Assembly (NCBI RefSeq): GCF_001640805.2
Contig: NC_066837.1
Coordinates: 25,256,467-25,320,466 of the forward strand
DNA length: 64,000 nucleotides
Source: Lates calcarifer
Taxonomy: Eukaryota > Chordata > Actinopteri > Centropomidae
Direction of reading: 5' to 3'
Positions 11,501-23,523 of the stretch are shown piece after piece (the stretch's first letter is position 1; each line of letters opens with the position of its first letter). Under the pieces are notes generated by a model that was not told the origin of the DNA, did no database searches, and saw nothing but the letters and a program-made list of their open reading frames with translations. Made by a program: the position numbers and the translations under genes.

Positions 11501-12565
11501 TGAATAGGTTTTTTCGGACCAAACACTTTTGGGGACTACCTGACAGCAACTGCCCCACTGACAAGCTCTCCTGAGAACTACATACCGTGGCTATTGGTAC
11601 AGCAATGTCTCACATCAAAATCTCATTGTATTTCTCCAGTATACTCTACGTCTACGTCCTATGTTCATGTTTTGTTCCCTTTTTTATGTGTTTTGAACCT
11701 TTACCCGCTGTTGTTTACATGGCTAATGTTTCAGACTAACTGATCAATCAAGGTACACTTGTGTCAGTCAGAATTCCTCTGCTGCTGGGAGAGTAGTTGC
11801 TCTGAAGTACCAAAGCCACCACCAAAACCCAAAACCTCCACTTGAAATTCAGTATATGGTTGCCTTCACTATGCAATAAACCTTTCTCTTTCTATAATCT
11901 TATATCTACTTTATTTACCACTCTTTCCACTGTCGTTCCCTATCCAGGTGATCCATTTCCCTCTCTCCCCATGGATACACCCAAACCTTTTATCCAATTA
12001 ATCCAATTCCCTCTTCAGTCTTCAAGTCCATCCTCACACCTACTCAACCTAATCTGTGCCATGACTCAGTTATTAAATGAACAATGTTTGAGCCAGTGCC
12101 AAAATTTAGATCAAATTACCCTGCTTTATGAGTAAATAAAGTAATATGCTGTATGAATAAGTAGCCTAATTAATCTGCATTATCTTGTTGGTCTCTACTA
12201 GTGGTTCCACAGCATTAAAGAGAGAAATGTGTGTGTTTGTTAACAGTAATAAGCATTGATTGGCCAATACCTTTTGCAGCAAACAATTACAGTTATTATC
12301 TTCAGTTGTTCATAATAACAGCAATGGAATATTGTAGTGAACATTAAGTTTGCCTCGTCTGCTGGATATAAATACTAATATTCAGATGTAGCTCCTAAGC
12401 AGTTTGTGAAGAGCAATGAGTTTATCCTACTTCTTGGGAGGTCGATCCAATAGACAGTGAAAACAAATACAGATAAATACCAAGTGAAGTTCACTGTGCC
12501 ACATTAGCTGCATGGCTTTAAGGATAGAGATGTCATTGTGTTCGGTCTGTCTGACTGAGCCACCA
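8531..12565. other. unique AT-rich DNA without a recognised gene
   Basis: No repeat copy or domain is recognised. A short mixed GT tract lies near 9640-9670, an imperfect GAT/GAC trinucleotide tract at 10626-10695, and an A run near 10806-10823. Many short frames of 60-110 codons on both strands around 10.3-10.9 kb overlap each other and derive from these low-complexity tracts. One of them (10316-10525, minus) begins with a hydrophobic segment but has no other support. Confidence 0.55.
10626..10695. repeat. imperfect (GAT/GAC)n trinucleotide tract
   Basis: Diverged GAT, GAC and GAA units. In one frame they would give an acidic Asp-rich peptide, but that frame is closed on both sides. Confidence 0.6.
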
Positions 12566-12722
12566 ACAGGTTGACATATATTCATTTATCCAGTCAAATA
12601 CATCAACATCTAAAACATTGTTTGGGACAAAACTGTGTACAGGCATTCATAGTTCCCAGATGAGGAATCCTAATGACTGCGTCCTAATCAGCTCTTGTTA
12701 TGAAGTTGACAGTTTTGGTATT
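12566..12722 (+). mobile_element. dispersed repeat, family B fragment
   Basis: Contains blocks of the form 'CATTCATAGTTCCCAGATGA' and 'AATCCTAATGACT' in the order seen in a repeat type common in fish. Related text is found at 15437-15575 and 43822-44265 in this window ('ctgaaatatctcaac', 'catgtcccc'). The fragment is short and diverged. The class is unknown to me. Confidence 0.4.
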
Positions 12723-13755
12723 TGTGGAATGTTACAAATTAAAAGAATGTAGACATGCCAGCTAGAGACAGAATGAAATGGTGCTGTAATTGACTAAGCC
12801 AACATTACATTTCTTCATATATCCTCTGATAAACCAATAAACACTTGAAATCTTTGATCTTGTTGTCTTCAACAATGTGAGCCCTGGGTGTAATACAGGA
12901 CAGTGATTGGAGGGAAACAGATGATGTGTTAGGTCCAATTTGTCCTTTCAAGAGAAGAAATACTCGTGGTTGGAACCTGCCCCCTCAGGAAAACATCATT
13001 TACACTCAGGAATTGGAACTGAGAGCTGTCTCCATCTTTGGTGAAAACAAACTGTCAACTATTGCAAAACTGAAATAATCTATTTCTTCATATACAATTT
13101 TAATTTCAGTAACTTGAAGAACAACTATATCAGAAAGTTCTACAACTCTGAACTGAAATTATAATACGGTTTCAAGTTGAGCTTCAGCTGCAAAGTATGT
13201 CTGCTCTCTTTGTTGGCATTCAGTATCTTCACTGAGTTGAAATAAACAGACAAAGAAACCAGATAAGATTTTCTCTCTTGACCTGGAACCTGAACTTTTT
13301 TCCCCCCCAGCACTGTGCTTCTTTTGGACAGCCTACTTTTCCTTATTATTTATTCATATTTTGTCTGAAGCTTCAATATATTTTTATACAGTTTGTGGAG
13401 TTAATACAATATATATACGATCGAATATATCCTGGTAAAAATACAACAGGGATGATTTTATGACTGCAGTCAGACTTTCTTCAGACTCTCTTTTTTGTCT
13501 CAAAATTCCAAAACAAATTACTCTTGCTGTCAGTGTCCCTAATCAATAAATTAAAAATGGTGGGAAAAAAAGTGAATTGCACTGTAACATAACACTAACG
13601 TAAACACTAAGTACAATGTTTTGTTTTCATATGATATGTGTGAATTTGAGTTGCTGGTTGTGGTTATATGTTGCTCTTAAAGGAGTGTTTCAACAAGTCT
13701 TGTCCTTATTATAAAGTAGATTCAACTGTATAAATAAGTGTAGGCCTACAGGTGG
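12723..13755. other. no feature recognised
   Basis: AT-rich unique sequence. The plus frame at 13278-13463 is aromatic-rich and has no domain. Confidence 0.55.
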
Positions 13756-13782
13756 TGATAAGGTGGCACTGGAGTTTTAGCC

Positions 13783-14600
13783 ATGAACTACTGTACATGT
13801 ATGTTTCTATTGACCAGCTCCCTCAAAACGCTGCTGTACAAAGCCTCAGAGATGCCCTCTTCTCTGCAATCACTCAAAGAGGAAAACAATGCTCTAAAGG
13901 AGCAAGTTAACCTGCTGGAAAATGGTTGGAGGTAGATGGAGAGCCAGGTCCAAGAGGAGCTCAGACACAAAGAGGATCTCCTCAGAAGAGTCACTAGAAA
14001 AAGGCAGGATCACACCAAAGCCCACATAGACTGCCTGGACCTGATCGCTCAAAAAACCAAAGAACTAGAGAGGAGTGAGTAATAGTGGACGACCACATGT
14101 GACACACTGAAGGCAAACCTGCAACAGAAGCTGGTTCAGAGAGATGAAAGCTGGAGGAGGAAAATGCAGAAGGTGGAAAATGAGAGGAACCTGCACGGAG
14201 AAAAATTGCTCAGGGAGGAAGAGGAATGGAGGAGGATGGAAAGCCAGACTGAAGAGAAGATCTGCCTCCAAGAACGAACAGCTTCAGCCTCAGCTGGTAC
14301 TTTTACCCCAGAATAATGACCTGCTTGTCATAGAATGCCTAAGAATTTGTTTTTGGATGTTGAATTAAAAAATACTTTGTTCAAAATCCTCATAGAACCT
14401 TGTCATCGATACAAAGAAACAGGTGGGAAGCACAATTAAAAACAAGCAGGAGGAGGAAAGGATGGAGAACAAAGACAATGAAAGGGTGGAGACAAAGAGG
14501 AGTGAATATAAACAAATGAGCAAATGAGCAAAAAAGAGAAGAAACCTAAGAAAAAGAGAAACCAAAGAAGGGAAGAAAAAGAAAAGCAGGGGATAGCTTC
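13783..14600 (+). pseudogene. broken coiled-coil protein gene
   Basis: A single frame from the ATG at 13783 to the TAA at 14314 reads as continuous coiled coil rich in Glu, Lys, Gln and Leu, for example LKEENNALKEQVNLLEN and LREEEEWRRMESQTEEK. It is interrupted by TAG at 13933 and TAA-TAG at 14080-14085. Tryptophans within WRR-type blocks recur (near 13927, 14152 and 14227). After the stop, a 99-bp segment (14297-14395) begins GT and ends TCATAG, the size of a small teleost intron. Beyond it, a Lys/Glu-rich frame (14396 to about 14536) continues the theme in phase 0 with the alternative frame ending QLQPQL, which implies a frameshift just before. A Lys-rich end and a pyrimidine-rich stretch follow. 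It looks like a decayed, non-processed copy or exon group of a coiled-coil gene. I cannot name the parent. The minus frames at 13788-13994 and 14065-14271 are its shadows. Confidence 0.55.
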
Positions 14601-15043
14601 AGCAGAACATCCACCTTCTTACCTTACCCACTCCCCCTTCACCATTTCTCACCTTTAGCCACTCCCTCCCCAGCCCTTATGCCTTCCTCTTACCCTTTCC
14701 TTTCTCCTTCCCTTCCTGTCCCTTCTTGCACATACTGTAATGTACATACTTCAAGAGTTCTATTGAGGTGAATTACATCTCCAGTGTTTTCCATTTCATT
14801 CTTACTCATCTGCTGACTGGAAGTAGCTTCATGTGGTCAGGAAAAGCAGGAAAGATCCTGTACCTAAGGGCCATAAATTGATACTTTACTCTCAGAAATC
14901 TTTAGAGACACAGGCAGATAAATATTTAATTTCAAACACCCACAGCCTAAATCCATCTCACTGCAAGATTTCACCACTCCTCTGATGACACCTACAGAAT
15001 TTCTTATGTGCACATGTACTCCCTCATAAACTGATTTACAATA

Positions 15044-15045
<2 letters not shown>
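14601..15045. other. pyrimidine-rich stretch, then unique DNA
   Basis: About 14608-14730 is strongly pyrimidine-rich, directly after the purine-rich end of the coiled-coil remnant. It could be its 3' UTR. Nothing else is recognised. Confidence 0.5.

Positions 15046-15083
<38 letters not shown>
15046..15083. repeat. (TC)19 microsatellite
   Basis: Perfect run of alternating T and C, one of the longest pure dinucleotide tracts in the window. Confidence 0.95.
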
Positions 15084-15087
<4 letters not shown>

Positions 15088-15436
15088 CTCTCACACAAAC
15101 ATTCACATTTAACAGCCAGCAGTCTCTCACCTGCATGAAACTGCAAGTGTTTCTAATCAGTTCTCCAGCATCTGTTGGTGTAGCTGCTTATGAAGAAAAA
15201 GGCAGCCTAATTGGCTGTTGTTATGTGCCATGACTTTGGTTAAATTATCAGGGTGAGTATGGGAAAATGAACTTTAAACTGATAACACAATTCACAAAGT
15301 AAAATAAAATGAGCAAAGGCAAAGTTAAGTCTTTGAACATTGCACACAAAACTGAAATCTAAACATGTGTCATATGGAAACTAGACAAGTAACTGAAGGT
15401 TTATGGTATATGAACATGAAAATATTATGGATTGTG

Positions 15437-15575
15437 CTGATCAGTCAGTCAGTTCACCACTTTTGTCCAAACTGAAATATCTCAACTATTAAATGGACAA
15501 ATATTCATGTCCCCATCAGGATAAACACATCACCAGCCTCAGCTATTTAGTACTAATTAGCATATGATTTGTATG
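15437..15575 (+). mobile_element. dispersed repeat, family B fragment
   Basis: Carries 'AAACTGAAATATCTCAACTA' followed by 'TTCATGTCCCC' and, further on, 'CAGCCTCAGC' and 'CTAATTAGCA', in the same order as the longer copy at 43822-44265. It has internal deletions and no coding content. Confidence 0.5.
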
Positions 15576-16463
15576 AAGCCCAAATTTAAGATTTTATCTT
15601 AAACACAGGAAAAACAAAAAGCAGGGACAAGTAATATTCTTATTTGTCTTTCTAATAGCCTCTATAGCAAACAACACCTTTTTGAACACTCCCTACACAT
15701 AAGCCACATTTTTGTTGTATGGGATGGATGGTAGAGAAAGGAAAGAGCCTCATGTTTACGACTTGTGAGCATTCATGCCATAAAGATAGCTGCAAAGTCA
15801 CAGAATTGGTCATGTGAGGATTAAAATATTGTGCACTGACAATTCAACTCATTGCCCTTTAGTAGGTGCTGAGACAGATATATGGGAGCTTCCTCAGTTT
15901 CCCAGTCGTAATTTAGATGTAGAAGTAGCAGGGAACGCTATTTACGAGGTGGAAACTCAGTAATTATGATAACTCAGATATGACATGAACATGCAATACA
16001 TATTCATGGGTTACTTACAAATCCAATAATGTATAGTTTAGTAACCTACATATTTGCTCATTCAGATACAGCTGAATGATCCAAATATATTTAGACAGCT
16101 TTTGAAAATAATAAAATTTTATGCAAGAATAGGATACCCAATTTGAAAATGACAGCTATGGTTGCAGTATTCTACATAAAACTATATTTAAACAAATGAT
16201 GGTACATGTAAAGGAATTGTAGGTAAATGAAGCATTTCACAGAGCAGATCCTCTGGAGTTTAGGGCAATTTTATGTTGATTAGCCATTTAAGGAAGACAT
16301 AAGAGGAGACTGACTGAGAATGGCAAGCAATAATAGGAGAAAAAGAAAAAAGATAAAGGTGTGCAATTACCACACAATGTGAAGTCGGCCAGGAAAGAAG
16401 TTATTTCACACCCAGAGAGACGGGTTTTTGAAGTGTATGACTGAGAGAGAGGGTGCAGTGAAA

Positions 16464-16494
<31 letters not shown>

Positions 16495-16500
16495 TGTGTG
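16464..16500. repeat. (GT)n microsatellite with CGCG interruption
   Basis: Alternating purine-pyrimidine tract including GCGCG, a type able to adopt Z-DNA. It lies 100 bp before the C-rich G-quadruplex block. Confidence 0.9.
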
Positions 16501-16599
16501 TTAGATCCACTGTAGTGTGTAGAAGAAAGTACCAGCTGAGTTGGCAGCACAACCAAGAGTGACATCCCAACTTCCTACATCACCAGTCTCAGACCGCCA

Positions 16600-16626
16600 C
16601 CCCCCTCCACCACCCCACCCTCCCCC
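16600..16626 (-). other. G-quadruplex motif on the minus strand
   Basis: The plus strand has C6, C4, C3 and C5 runs separated by 7, 1 and 1 bases. The minus strand therefore satisfies the G3+N1-7 pattern with two single-base loops, a type known to fold stably. The complementary strand could form an i-motif. No gene start is visible nearby. Confidence 0.7.
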
Positions 16627-18738
16627 ACACTGACTTCGCTGACTCCACATCTCCCTAAAATGGCTCTCGAAGCGTTTTTACTATTATTAAAAGTGGCATG
16701 AAGATGACTACCTGAAAATGTAGGCTACATTCCCACTAACACACAAAGACACTTTTACAGATGACAATTTTATGAAAGCCAAGAAGCAAATGGTTGAAAA
16801 TATAACCCTTGTTTGCAGACCATGGCTGAATCAGACTGAGGGTTAGTCTCTATGGGCTCATTGAAGGACAGCACTGAATAAACCTGTACACTGGCAATAG
16901 ATTGCCTGGTCCATAGCAAACAGTAAGTGTATGTGAATGTGTATTTATTGTCCTTAGAGATGTAACTGAATCTAATATTGACCTTGAGAGTCACATACCA
17001 GTCCCGTTTCTTAGAAATTCTGCAACTAACTGGAAATATGTTTTGGAGGAAAACATGATTGCTGGCTGGATTGTGTTTGGATGCAACATTTTTTCATAGC
17101 TACGTCATTAAGACCATGATCTTTCCCCAACCTTAAACAAAGTGTTGCGAATACCTAAAAAGTTTCAGAGTTCTGTTGTTACCAGAAGTGGATGATGAAG
17201 GAGATCAGATATTTTGGCAGAAATATGTAAATTAACAACATATCTTTATACTGTGAAAGGAAAACATAATCATAATCATATTTTTTACAGTTATGTTTCC
17301 TACAACATGTCATTTGCTGTTGCAGTTTAATTGTCTCCAATCAGATTTCTAGGAGACATATACTTTGCATATACTATGAAAATGAGCAGTAAACAGCTAT
17401 CTTTTCGTTCACAGTGTTCAAGGACAGAGAAAGGTCTGAAAAAGCAGCACAGATTCCATAAACTGTTAAGTCACTGTATAAAACATAATTTACTTGGTTG
17501 ACAATACTCAATAAATTCACCCTTGCGTTTTCACTTGGAAAATATTCAAATGTGAATTATAGGAAAAGAGAGGTTAAAGGCTTTTTCATTACCTGAATAT
17601 TACATGGTACAGTGTGAAGGAAGAGGCAATCTACATATTGCCTCATAATGAAGAAGCCCTATTCACGATCATACATTAATTATGATGTAACATTTAAAGC
17701 GTGACCTGCTGCTGATATGGGCCTGCTCAGTGTAAATCAAGAGATATTATTGGCCCACAGCTTGTCTGACTTATTTCTTGAATGTAGCTGATTAAAAATT
17801 TAAAAGTCAGTGTGGGATTTTTAATATTGCAGGGTAAGAAACTAATATCAGATATTCCCTTCTCAGATAATTGTGATAGTGTTACACTGGAGTGACATTT
17901 GTGCTTTGTACTGTGCTCTACATAAAGACACCTTAAAGGTGAGCTCATTACGTTTAACTAGGCTCGAGTTAGATGTTGCCTCTTGTCCAAAGGTTTGAGT
18001 TTCATTAAATGGCAAGCAAATTAATTTGTGTAGTATAACAGTGCAAATAGTTAAGATAAGTAAGTCCCACACCCAACTGTGAGAGGGACAAAATTCATTT
18101 TTTTAGAATAATATCAACTGTAAATATAATTAGATAATTATTTTTTAAACCCAGAAATGTAGTTGGTATTTCCTTTTTTAAGCCCTTTACCTCATTGCTT
18201 TGAGAACAAGAATAACCAAAGGCGACTCATATATGTGTATCAACATTTTTTTATACAAACCCAGACCTTCTTTCACCTGGACTATGGATGCAAGGCAGTA
18301 GGAAAGCAATGTCCAGAGAAACATCAGGAAGAAAATCAACCTGAAGCAATAAAAGTGAGGGGGATGTGTTTCAATGTGCAACCAAAATGAAACCTAGCTG
18401 CCAAAGGCTGGCTCCCTAAAGTCACAGCTGTGCCCACTGCTATAGCAACACCACATGCATGGCTGCTCAGATTTCTGGTAGGCTGGGATATGAGATCAAT
18501 CTCTTCAAATGATGCAAAGAAACCTTGGCTCGCATCAAAGATTCTATGAAATGGGCAGCAGTTAAATTTATCTGAAAATGTGGCTGCTTCCTGGAAAACA
18601 GAGCAACTTCAGTTATTGTCGATAAAATGTCTAAGTTCCAGTGCCCGTTTTTTTTTTTTTTTTCTTTTTACAAAAACTTCCTTCCCTTGGAAATAATAAC
18701 ACATTTCAGTCAGCATGAAAAACAGTAGGTTCAGTGCC

Positions 18739-19085
18739 CACTTCTACTTAGAGATACACTAATCAATATTTTTATATTAATTATGGATCACATGACTGTG
18801 TGTAAGGTGAAAGAGGGTGCTTGTAGTGTCAAGCCTACAGAAAATCATAACCCACCTATGCTGTTTTCCTCAGCCGTACAGAGGATTTTAATGTCAGCCA
18901 ACTGTTTTGTTTTGCTTTCATTTTCCAACTACAGCAGGGAGGTGTTTTCTGCAAAAAGCTCTGCTTAACTCACTGCATACAACCTGATAAGTAACTAGTG
19001 ATAATAGCAGAGTATTTAGCAGATAAAGATTATTTTACTCTCCACAAGACTTGGTGGAGAACAAAACGGAGCCAGAAACACGGTA
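18739..19085 (+). mobile_element. dispersed repeat, family A copy 2 (longest)
   Basis: Longest copy of the family in the window. It runs from the 'ATTATGGATCACATGACTGT' block through 'CTTGTAGTGTCAAGCCTACA', 'CAGCCGTACAGAGGATTTTA', 'AAAAGCTCTGCTTAACTCAC' and 'GCAGAGTATTTAGCAGATAA'. The last two blocks are also found, reversed and diverged, in the 4395-4698 copy. It has no coding capacity; the frame at 18783-18968 is incidental. Confidence 0.6.
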
Positions 19086-22000
19086 CCAAACTAATGCTTT
19101 TTGTCTGCTGGATGTGTAAACAAGCAATTGTTAGCTGTATGTGACATATAAGATCAAATATATTGTGTTGTACTTTAAGCTTCTGAGTGACCAAGAAAAA
19201 AAACAATAATTGCATGTTTAAGATTGATCCCTCACTGTATAATGTCTCCAAAACATCCTGTTTCAGAAGAAAATACATCACAAGAAGAAATTATTCATTT
19301 TCTGGGACCTTTCACAACAAAAATCAGCAAACTAGAAAATTCCATCTGAAACTGTCAGGGGGAACATCTTGCTGAAGTATGACCCTCTGTATGGAGGAAC
19401 AGGCTTCTTATGCCCAAGCAGTGGCCCCAGTTGTGTATCAGCAGTGAGCCAAAGTGGCTCCTTAGAACAACATTTAATGTGATGACAGGGTGCAGAAGCT
19501 AAGATTTATCACCCACACTGCCATCAGACTCCCTAAAACTGATGTACTATATGTACTACTCATGGCAGATCAGCCTCCCCCAACAACACCAGCCTGCACT
19601 GCAAGACATCAACAGACAGGCCAGGACTGAGGGCCCAGCAGAGTCTTGAGTGAGTTGACAGCAGTGTGTCTCAACCTTTACCACCACTGGGAGGTCAGTT
19701 CACTGTGGCAATGGCAGTGATACCTTTAAATAATGAAAATGTTTCAAATGTTTTGCAAGTGGAGAAAGAGCAGTATTTAGTCGTCTTCTACAGCACATCA
19801 GATGGAAAGTGCGTTAGTAGGTCATGAACATGTACAGAGGTAAAGACATGCCACACTGCTTACATCTGGAGCCTCGGCCTGGAACAATGTTCCAAAATGC
19901 TGATGGCAATGACGACAGCACAAGTGTTTCAGTACAGTCCCATGCTGGGCCCAGCAGGCATGGCTGTCTGTATGTAGAATGATTATTAAAATGACATCCA
20001 GGCTTCCAAGGGAAGTCACAAGGTCATCTTTGAACTGTAGTCATTGATTTCACCTTAATATAGCTGTTTTAAAAGTATCTCCAGTGATGCTGCTGCTGTC
20101 ATGTCCTTAGATAGGCTTGTGTTACCCTCCTGATTGGGATTGGCTGAGCATGTAAACAGAAATTTAAGTGTTCTGCTCCCCAAAGATGTGTGGTCAGGCC
20201 ATTAGAATCCTACTAGATGGAAAAGCGTGTGTGAAATAAAGGTAGGCTACTGTGTGTTATTGTCCATTAGGATAGGAACAGAAATATGAACCCCCATCAG
20301 AAACATGCTACAATAATACCCTAAAAGTATACAGGAATTCATGATCAAACACAGCAGGGAAAATCAAAATTGTACACACAATAAAATGTATACACATTAA
20401 ACAAAACTACATGTATCCCTCTTCATGATGGGTGGTGTTTCATTCAAGTGGAGAGCAGGGGAGGTTAGGCAATCTTTTGCCTGAGTCATCAGCCCCTAAT
20501 ACACCCGCTGACACATGCACACACAAAGCCTTTATCCCTCATTCATGCCCATCAATATCTGCTGTCCAATTTCCTTAGAGCACAGGTTAGTCACGAATTG
20601 TCACTGGCCAATGAAAGAAGGCGTAGGTGTGAGTCATGCTTGTCAGAAGAAGAGTGACTGACAGCTGAGACTGCGGCAAGGTTAACATAAGAACACTGTG
20701 TATTTATCATCACTGGTCATTTGTGTCTGCATATGTAGATCTGTTGCAGTTTGCTTATTTCTGCTGCCGAGACACTGAATAATAATAATAATACATGTTT
20801 TTATTCTGCTATCAGTAGAAAATTGGTGATATAATTGCAAGCTAGGACAACTGCTACTGGGTATTTGCAGAATGTACACTCATTAGTGAAATCCATATCA
20901 AATTTAAAAGTTCAGTGGATTATGCTTGGCAACAGTGCACATCTTCTCTTTGAGCCAGGGGATTAAGAATGAATAAATAAAACACAATAAATAGCAGGAT
21001 AAAGAATGCAATATGAAAAGAAATGACCCTAGTGAGTGTTCTTGCAGAGCGCCTTTACTACTATGAAATTCTGTTCCTGTAATCATTTCTTATTTTAGCA
21101 AAGAAATAAATTAAAAGGCAAGCTTGCAGACAAATGACAAATGAGCGAACACAATATGGGAGCTAATTGTTGTAAAGGAAATACCTAGTTAATGGCCATA
21201 TTGGCATGCTGCCCTCTTATGAGATAAATAAAATGTCTGTTCGCCTCCGAGCAAAAGCCAATTTAGCTGAAATGCCCATGCAGACTGGTCTCACTGGGTT
21301 TCCTGGGTTTGTGCAGCACTAAGCAAGACCTGCTCCTCTCACCTTTTCTGTTTTTCTTTCTGTCTTGTTCACTCTCTGAGTACCCATCATATTTCTCTCC
21401 CTTCCGCCCTCTCCATCTCGTGTATCTAAGCAGTGTCTATTGGAGAGTTATGAATTAGTGATGAGTTAATACTAAGATGAATTATTGTGATATTTTATTC
21501 AGTAAGGGTGCAGCTCAGCTGTCTGTGTGTGTTGGACTGTGTGCTCCAACTTGTCATGAAGGCCAAGGAAATTCAACAGTTCGTACGCACACGCACAGTA
21601 ATACACGCGTTAGCAGAGACACCTAACCCAAAGTGCTGTTCTTAAATGGATTATGATTAAAGTTCTCACTCAGTGTGTCCAAGAGAGGCACAGCCACAAA
21701 ACCCTAGCCCGTCTGCTTGCGTTCACAATCCGGACTTTTCTCCATCTCCTGCCCTCTTTGGGCCCGTGCTTTGGCATTTCTCATAACTTATTTAGAAAGG
21801 AGGGAAGCCACAAGGAGTACAAGCACCGGCATATACCAGTGAGAGAGCAAGACACAACAAGACAAGGCCAGAAGAAGTGGCACATACAACTGTTAACTAT
21901 TCATTATGGTGACTAATTAAACATTTACTCCATTTTCAAAGCACAGCCCTGAATACCAGAGCCACAGGGGAGGAGTGGGTGTTGGTTACAATTACAGATA

Positions 22001-22214
22001 CAGTGCCAGAAAGTGACTTGAATGTCAATGTGAAAATGTCTGATTGGCCTGAATACCTTCTTTGTTTCTGCACTCCTAGAAATTAATTAAAGTCTTTTAA
22101 AAGCTGTAATCCATAACTAACAACAAATTTAAACCACAGCAAAGATAGCCGAGCATTTTCATTTACTTATTTCTCTTTCCTATGCAGTGTGAAATATAAA
22201 TTTGAATATGTATA
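19086..22214. other. unique DNA, one possible LINE scrap
   Basis: Around 19490-19545 the text 'CACTGCCATCAGACTCC' resembles the PSAIRLLN-coding end of L2-like elements, but it is too short to call. The rest is unique AT-rich sequence. A plus-strand frame at 21653-21916 has no recognised domain. A block near 21170-21290 is less AT-rich and could be conserved non-coding DNA; I cannot test that. Confidence 0.5.
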
Positions 22215-22525
22215 TATCTATTCATCCATTATCTATACCGCTTATCCTTAAGGGTTGCGAATGGGGTTAGAGCCTATCCCAGGCGACATTGGGCAAGAGC
22301 CAGGGTACACCCTGGACAGATCACCAGTCCATGACAAGGCTGACACCTAGAGACAAACAACTATTCACACTCACATTCACACATATGGGCAATTTAGAGA
22401 CACCAATTAACCTAACCTATCCTGCATGGGAGGAAACTTAAGTATCCGGACAGAATCCACGCAGGCACAGGGAGAATATGCCGAGAACATGTGACAGTGC
22501 TAACCACTGCACTGCTGTGCTGTCC
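22215..22525 (-). mobile_element. tRNA-derived SINE, family C, B box deleted
   Basis: On the minus strand the element begins GGACAGCACAGCAGTGCAGT and continues with GGTTAGCA, a tRNA-type A box (22498-22512), as in tRNA-headed fish SINEs. The expected second Pol III promoter part (GGTTCGAATCC) is absent, because the sequence passes from the A-box side straight to the body through a deletion near 22485-22495. The body has 'AATTGGTGTCTCTAAATTGC', shared with 45696-45822. The 3' end (plus-strand TTCATCCATTATCTATACCG) is a GATGGATAG-type tail like that of RTE LINEs, suggesting that a LINE partner's machinery copied it. Without the B box it should not be transcribed now. Confidence 0.7.
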
Positions 22526-23523
22526 AAAACCCTGGAGCCTACATTACTCACAATGCAACTCAACCACCAGTAGTTCAATCAGAGACTTGGGGGTCTTATG
22601 CTAGTATCAGCTCCAACTGACAGTAGCCATATTTTCATCAGTGTATTTTTATGTGCAGTATCGTGTTAAAAAGAGTTGATGAAAAGACTTTCCCCAACTG
22701 TAAATAAAAGAGTTAATGTACTGAATGGGAGATGGAAACATCTATTCCAAATAACTTCAAATGATGAACAGCTGTTCCCTATGTGCATTAGAATCACTGC
22801 ATTTCTTTGTCCTTATTGTTAGACAGCAAGAAACATGACCAACACTATCTGATATGAAAGAATAATTACAACTTGGCCAGCTGAAAAAAAAAGAAATTGT
22901 GAAGCCCTTTCTGCATTTTTCTCTTCTAGATGACCGAGACTGGTTTTGTTTTTTTGGCGGCTGGCAAACAACTTGTTTCCAGTTGACATGTGTAACGTAG
23001 CTTACACCAGCAGTCTAATCATACGGAACCAAGACCAGTGACCCAAGTGCCATGACGTCATACAATTTGTCAGATTTTGCTCTGCTCACTCTTTATTCAG
23101 TTTTTTTTTTTTTTCACATAAATACAGTTGGACTGCAACTTACAATAAAAAAACACAATTAAAACAACAATTTCCTGAAAAAAACAGACAATAATAGAAT
23201 TAAAAAACATTATGCACTGAGATGTCAGGTATGTAATCAACATAATCGCAAATAAAGGTTTTGCAATCGTCAGCTTGAAGAGACAGTTGTGCCAAATCCT
23301 GCTGATTCAACAAATGCATCTCTTTGTTGTCTTGTAAAGGAAGGTAAAAAAAATGTAGCTAATTTCTGAATTTTACATTTTATGGTTGGCAGCATTAACT
23401 TGTTGAGACCAAAGAAAAGATGCATTGGTGGTTTGTTTGAAGTGCACAACTTGTTTTAATTATTAATCCTTTCATATTTGTTTTCCAAAACACATTTCAG
23501 AACTAAACCCTTCTATTTTTCAG
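22526..23523. other. unique DNA with a T run and a CRE-like site
   Basis: A T14 run begins at 23101. A perfect TGACGTCA palindrome is at 23053-23060. No gene or repeat is recognised. Confidence 0.55.
23053..23060. promoter_or_regulatory. perfect CRE palindrome (TGACGTCA)
   Basis: Full consensus site for CREB/ATF factors, including the CpG that is usually lost in methylated vertebrate DNA. No TATA box or gene start is evident next to it, so its use is unproven. An exon candidate starts 460 bp downstream. Confidence 0.3.

Larger units (their letters stand above)
15576..18738. other. unique AT-rich DNA with one GT tract and a C-rich block
   Basis: Apart from the microsatellite (16464-16500), the C-rich block (16600-16626) and a T16 run at 18648-18663, I recognise nothing. 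Short frames in 16.7-18.4 kb carry no domains. Confidence 0.55.

Noticed and set aside
15250..15260. Strong donor-like CAGG|GTGAGTAT
   Set aside because: No convincing acceptor and open frame upstream.
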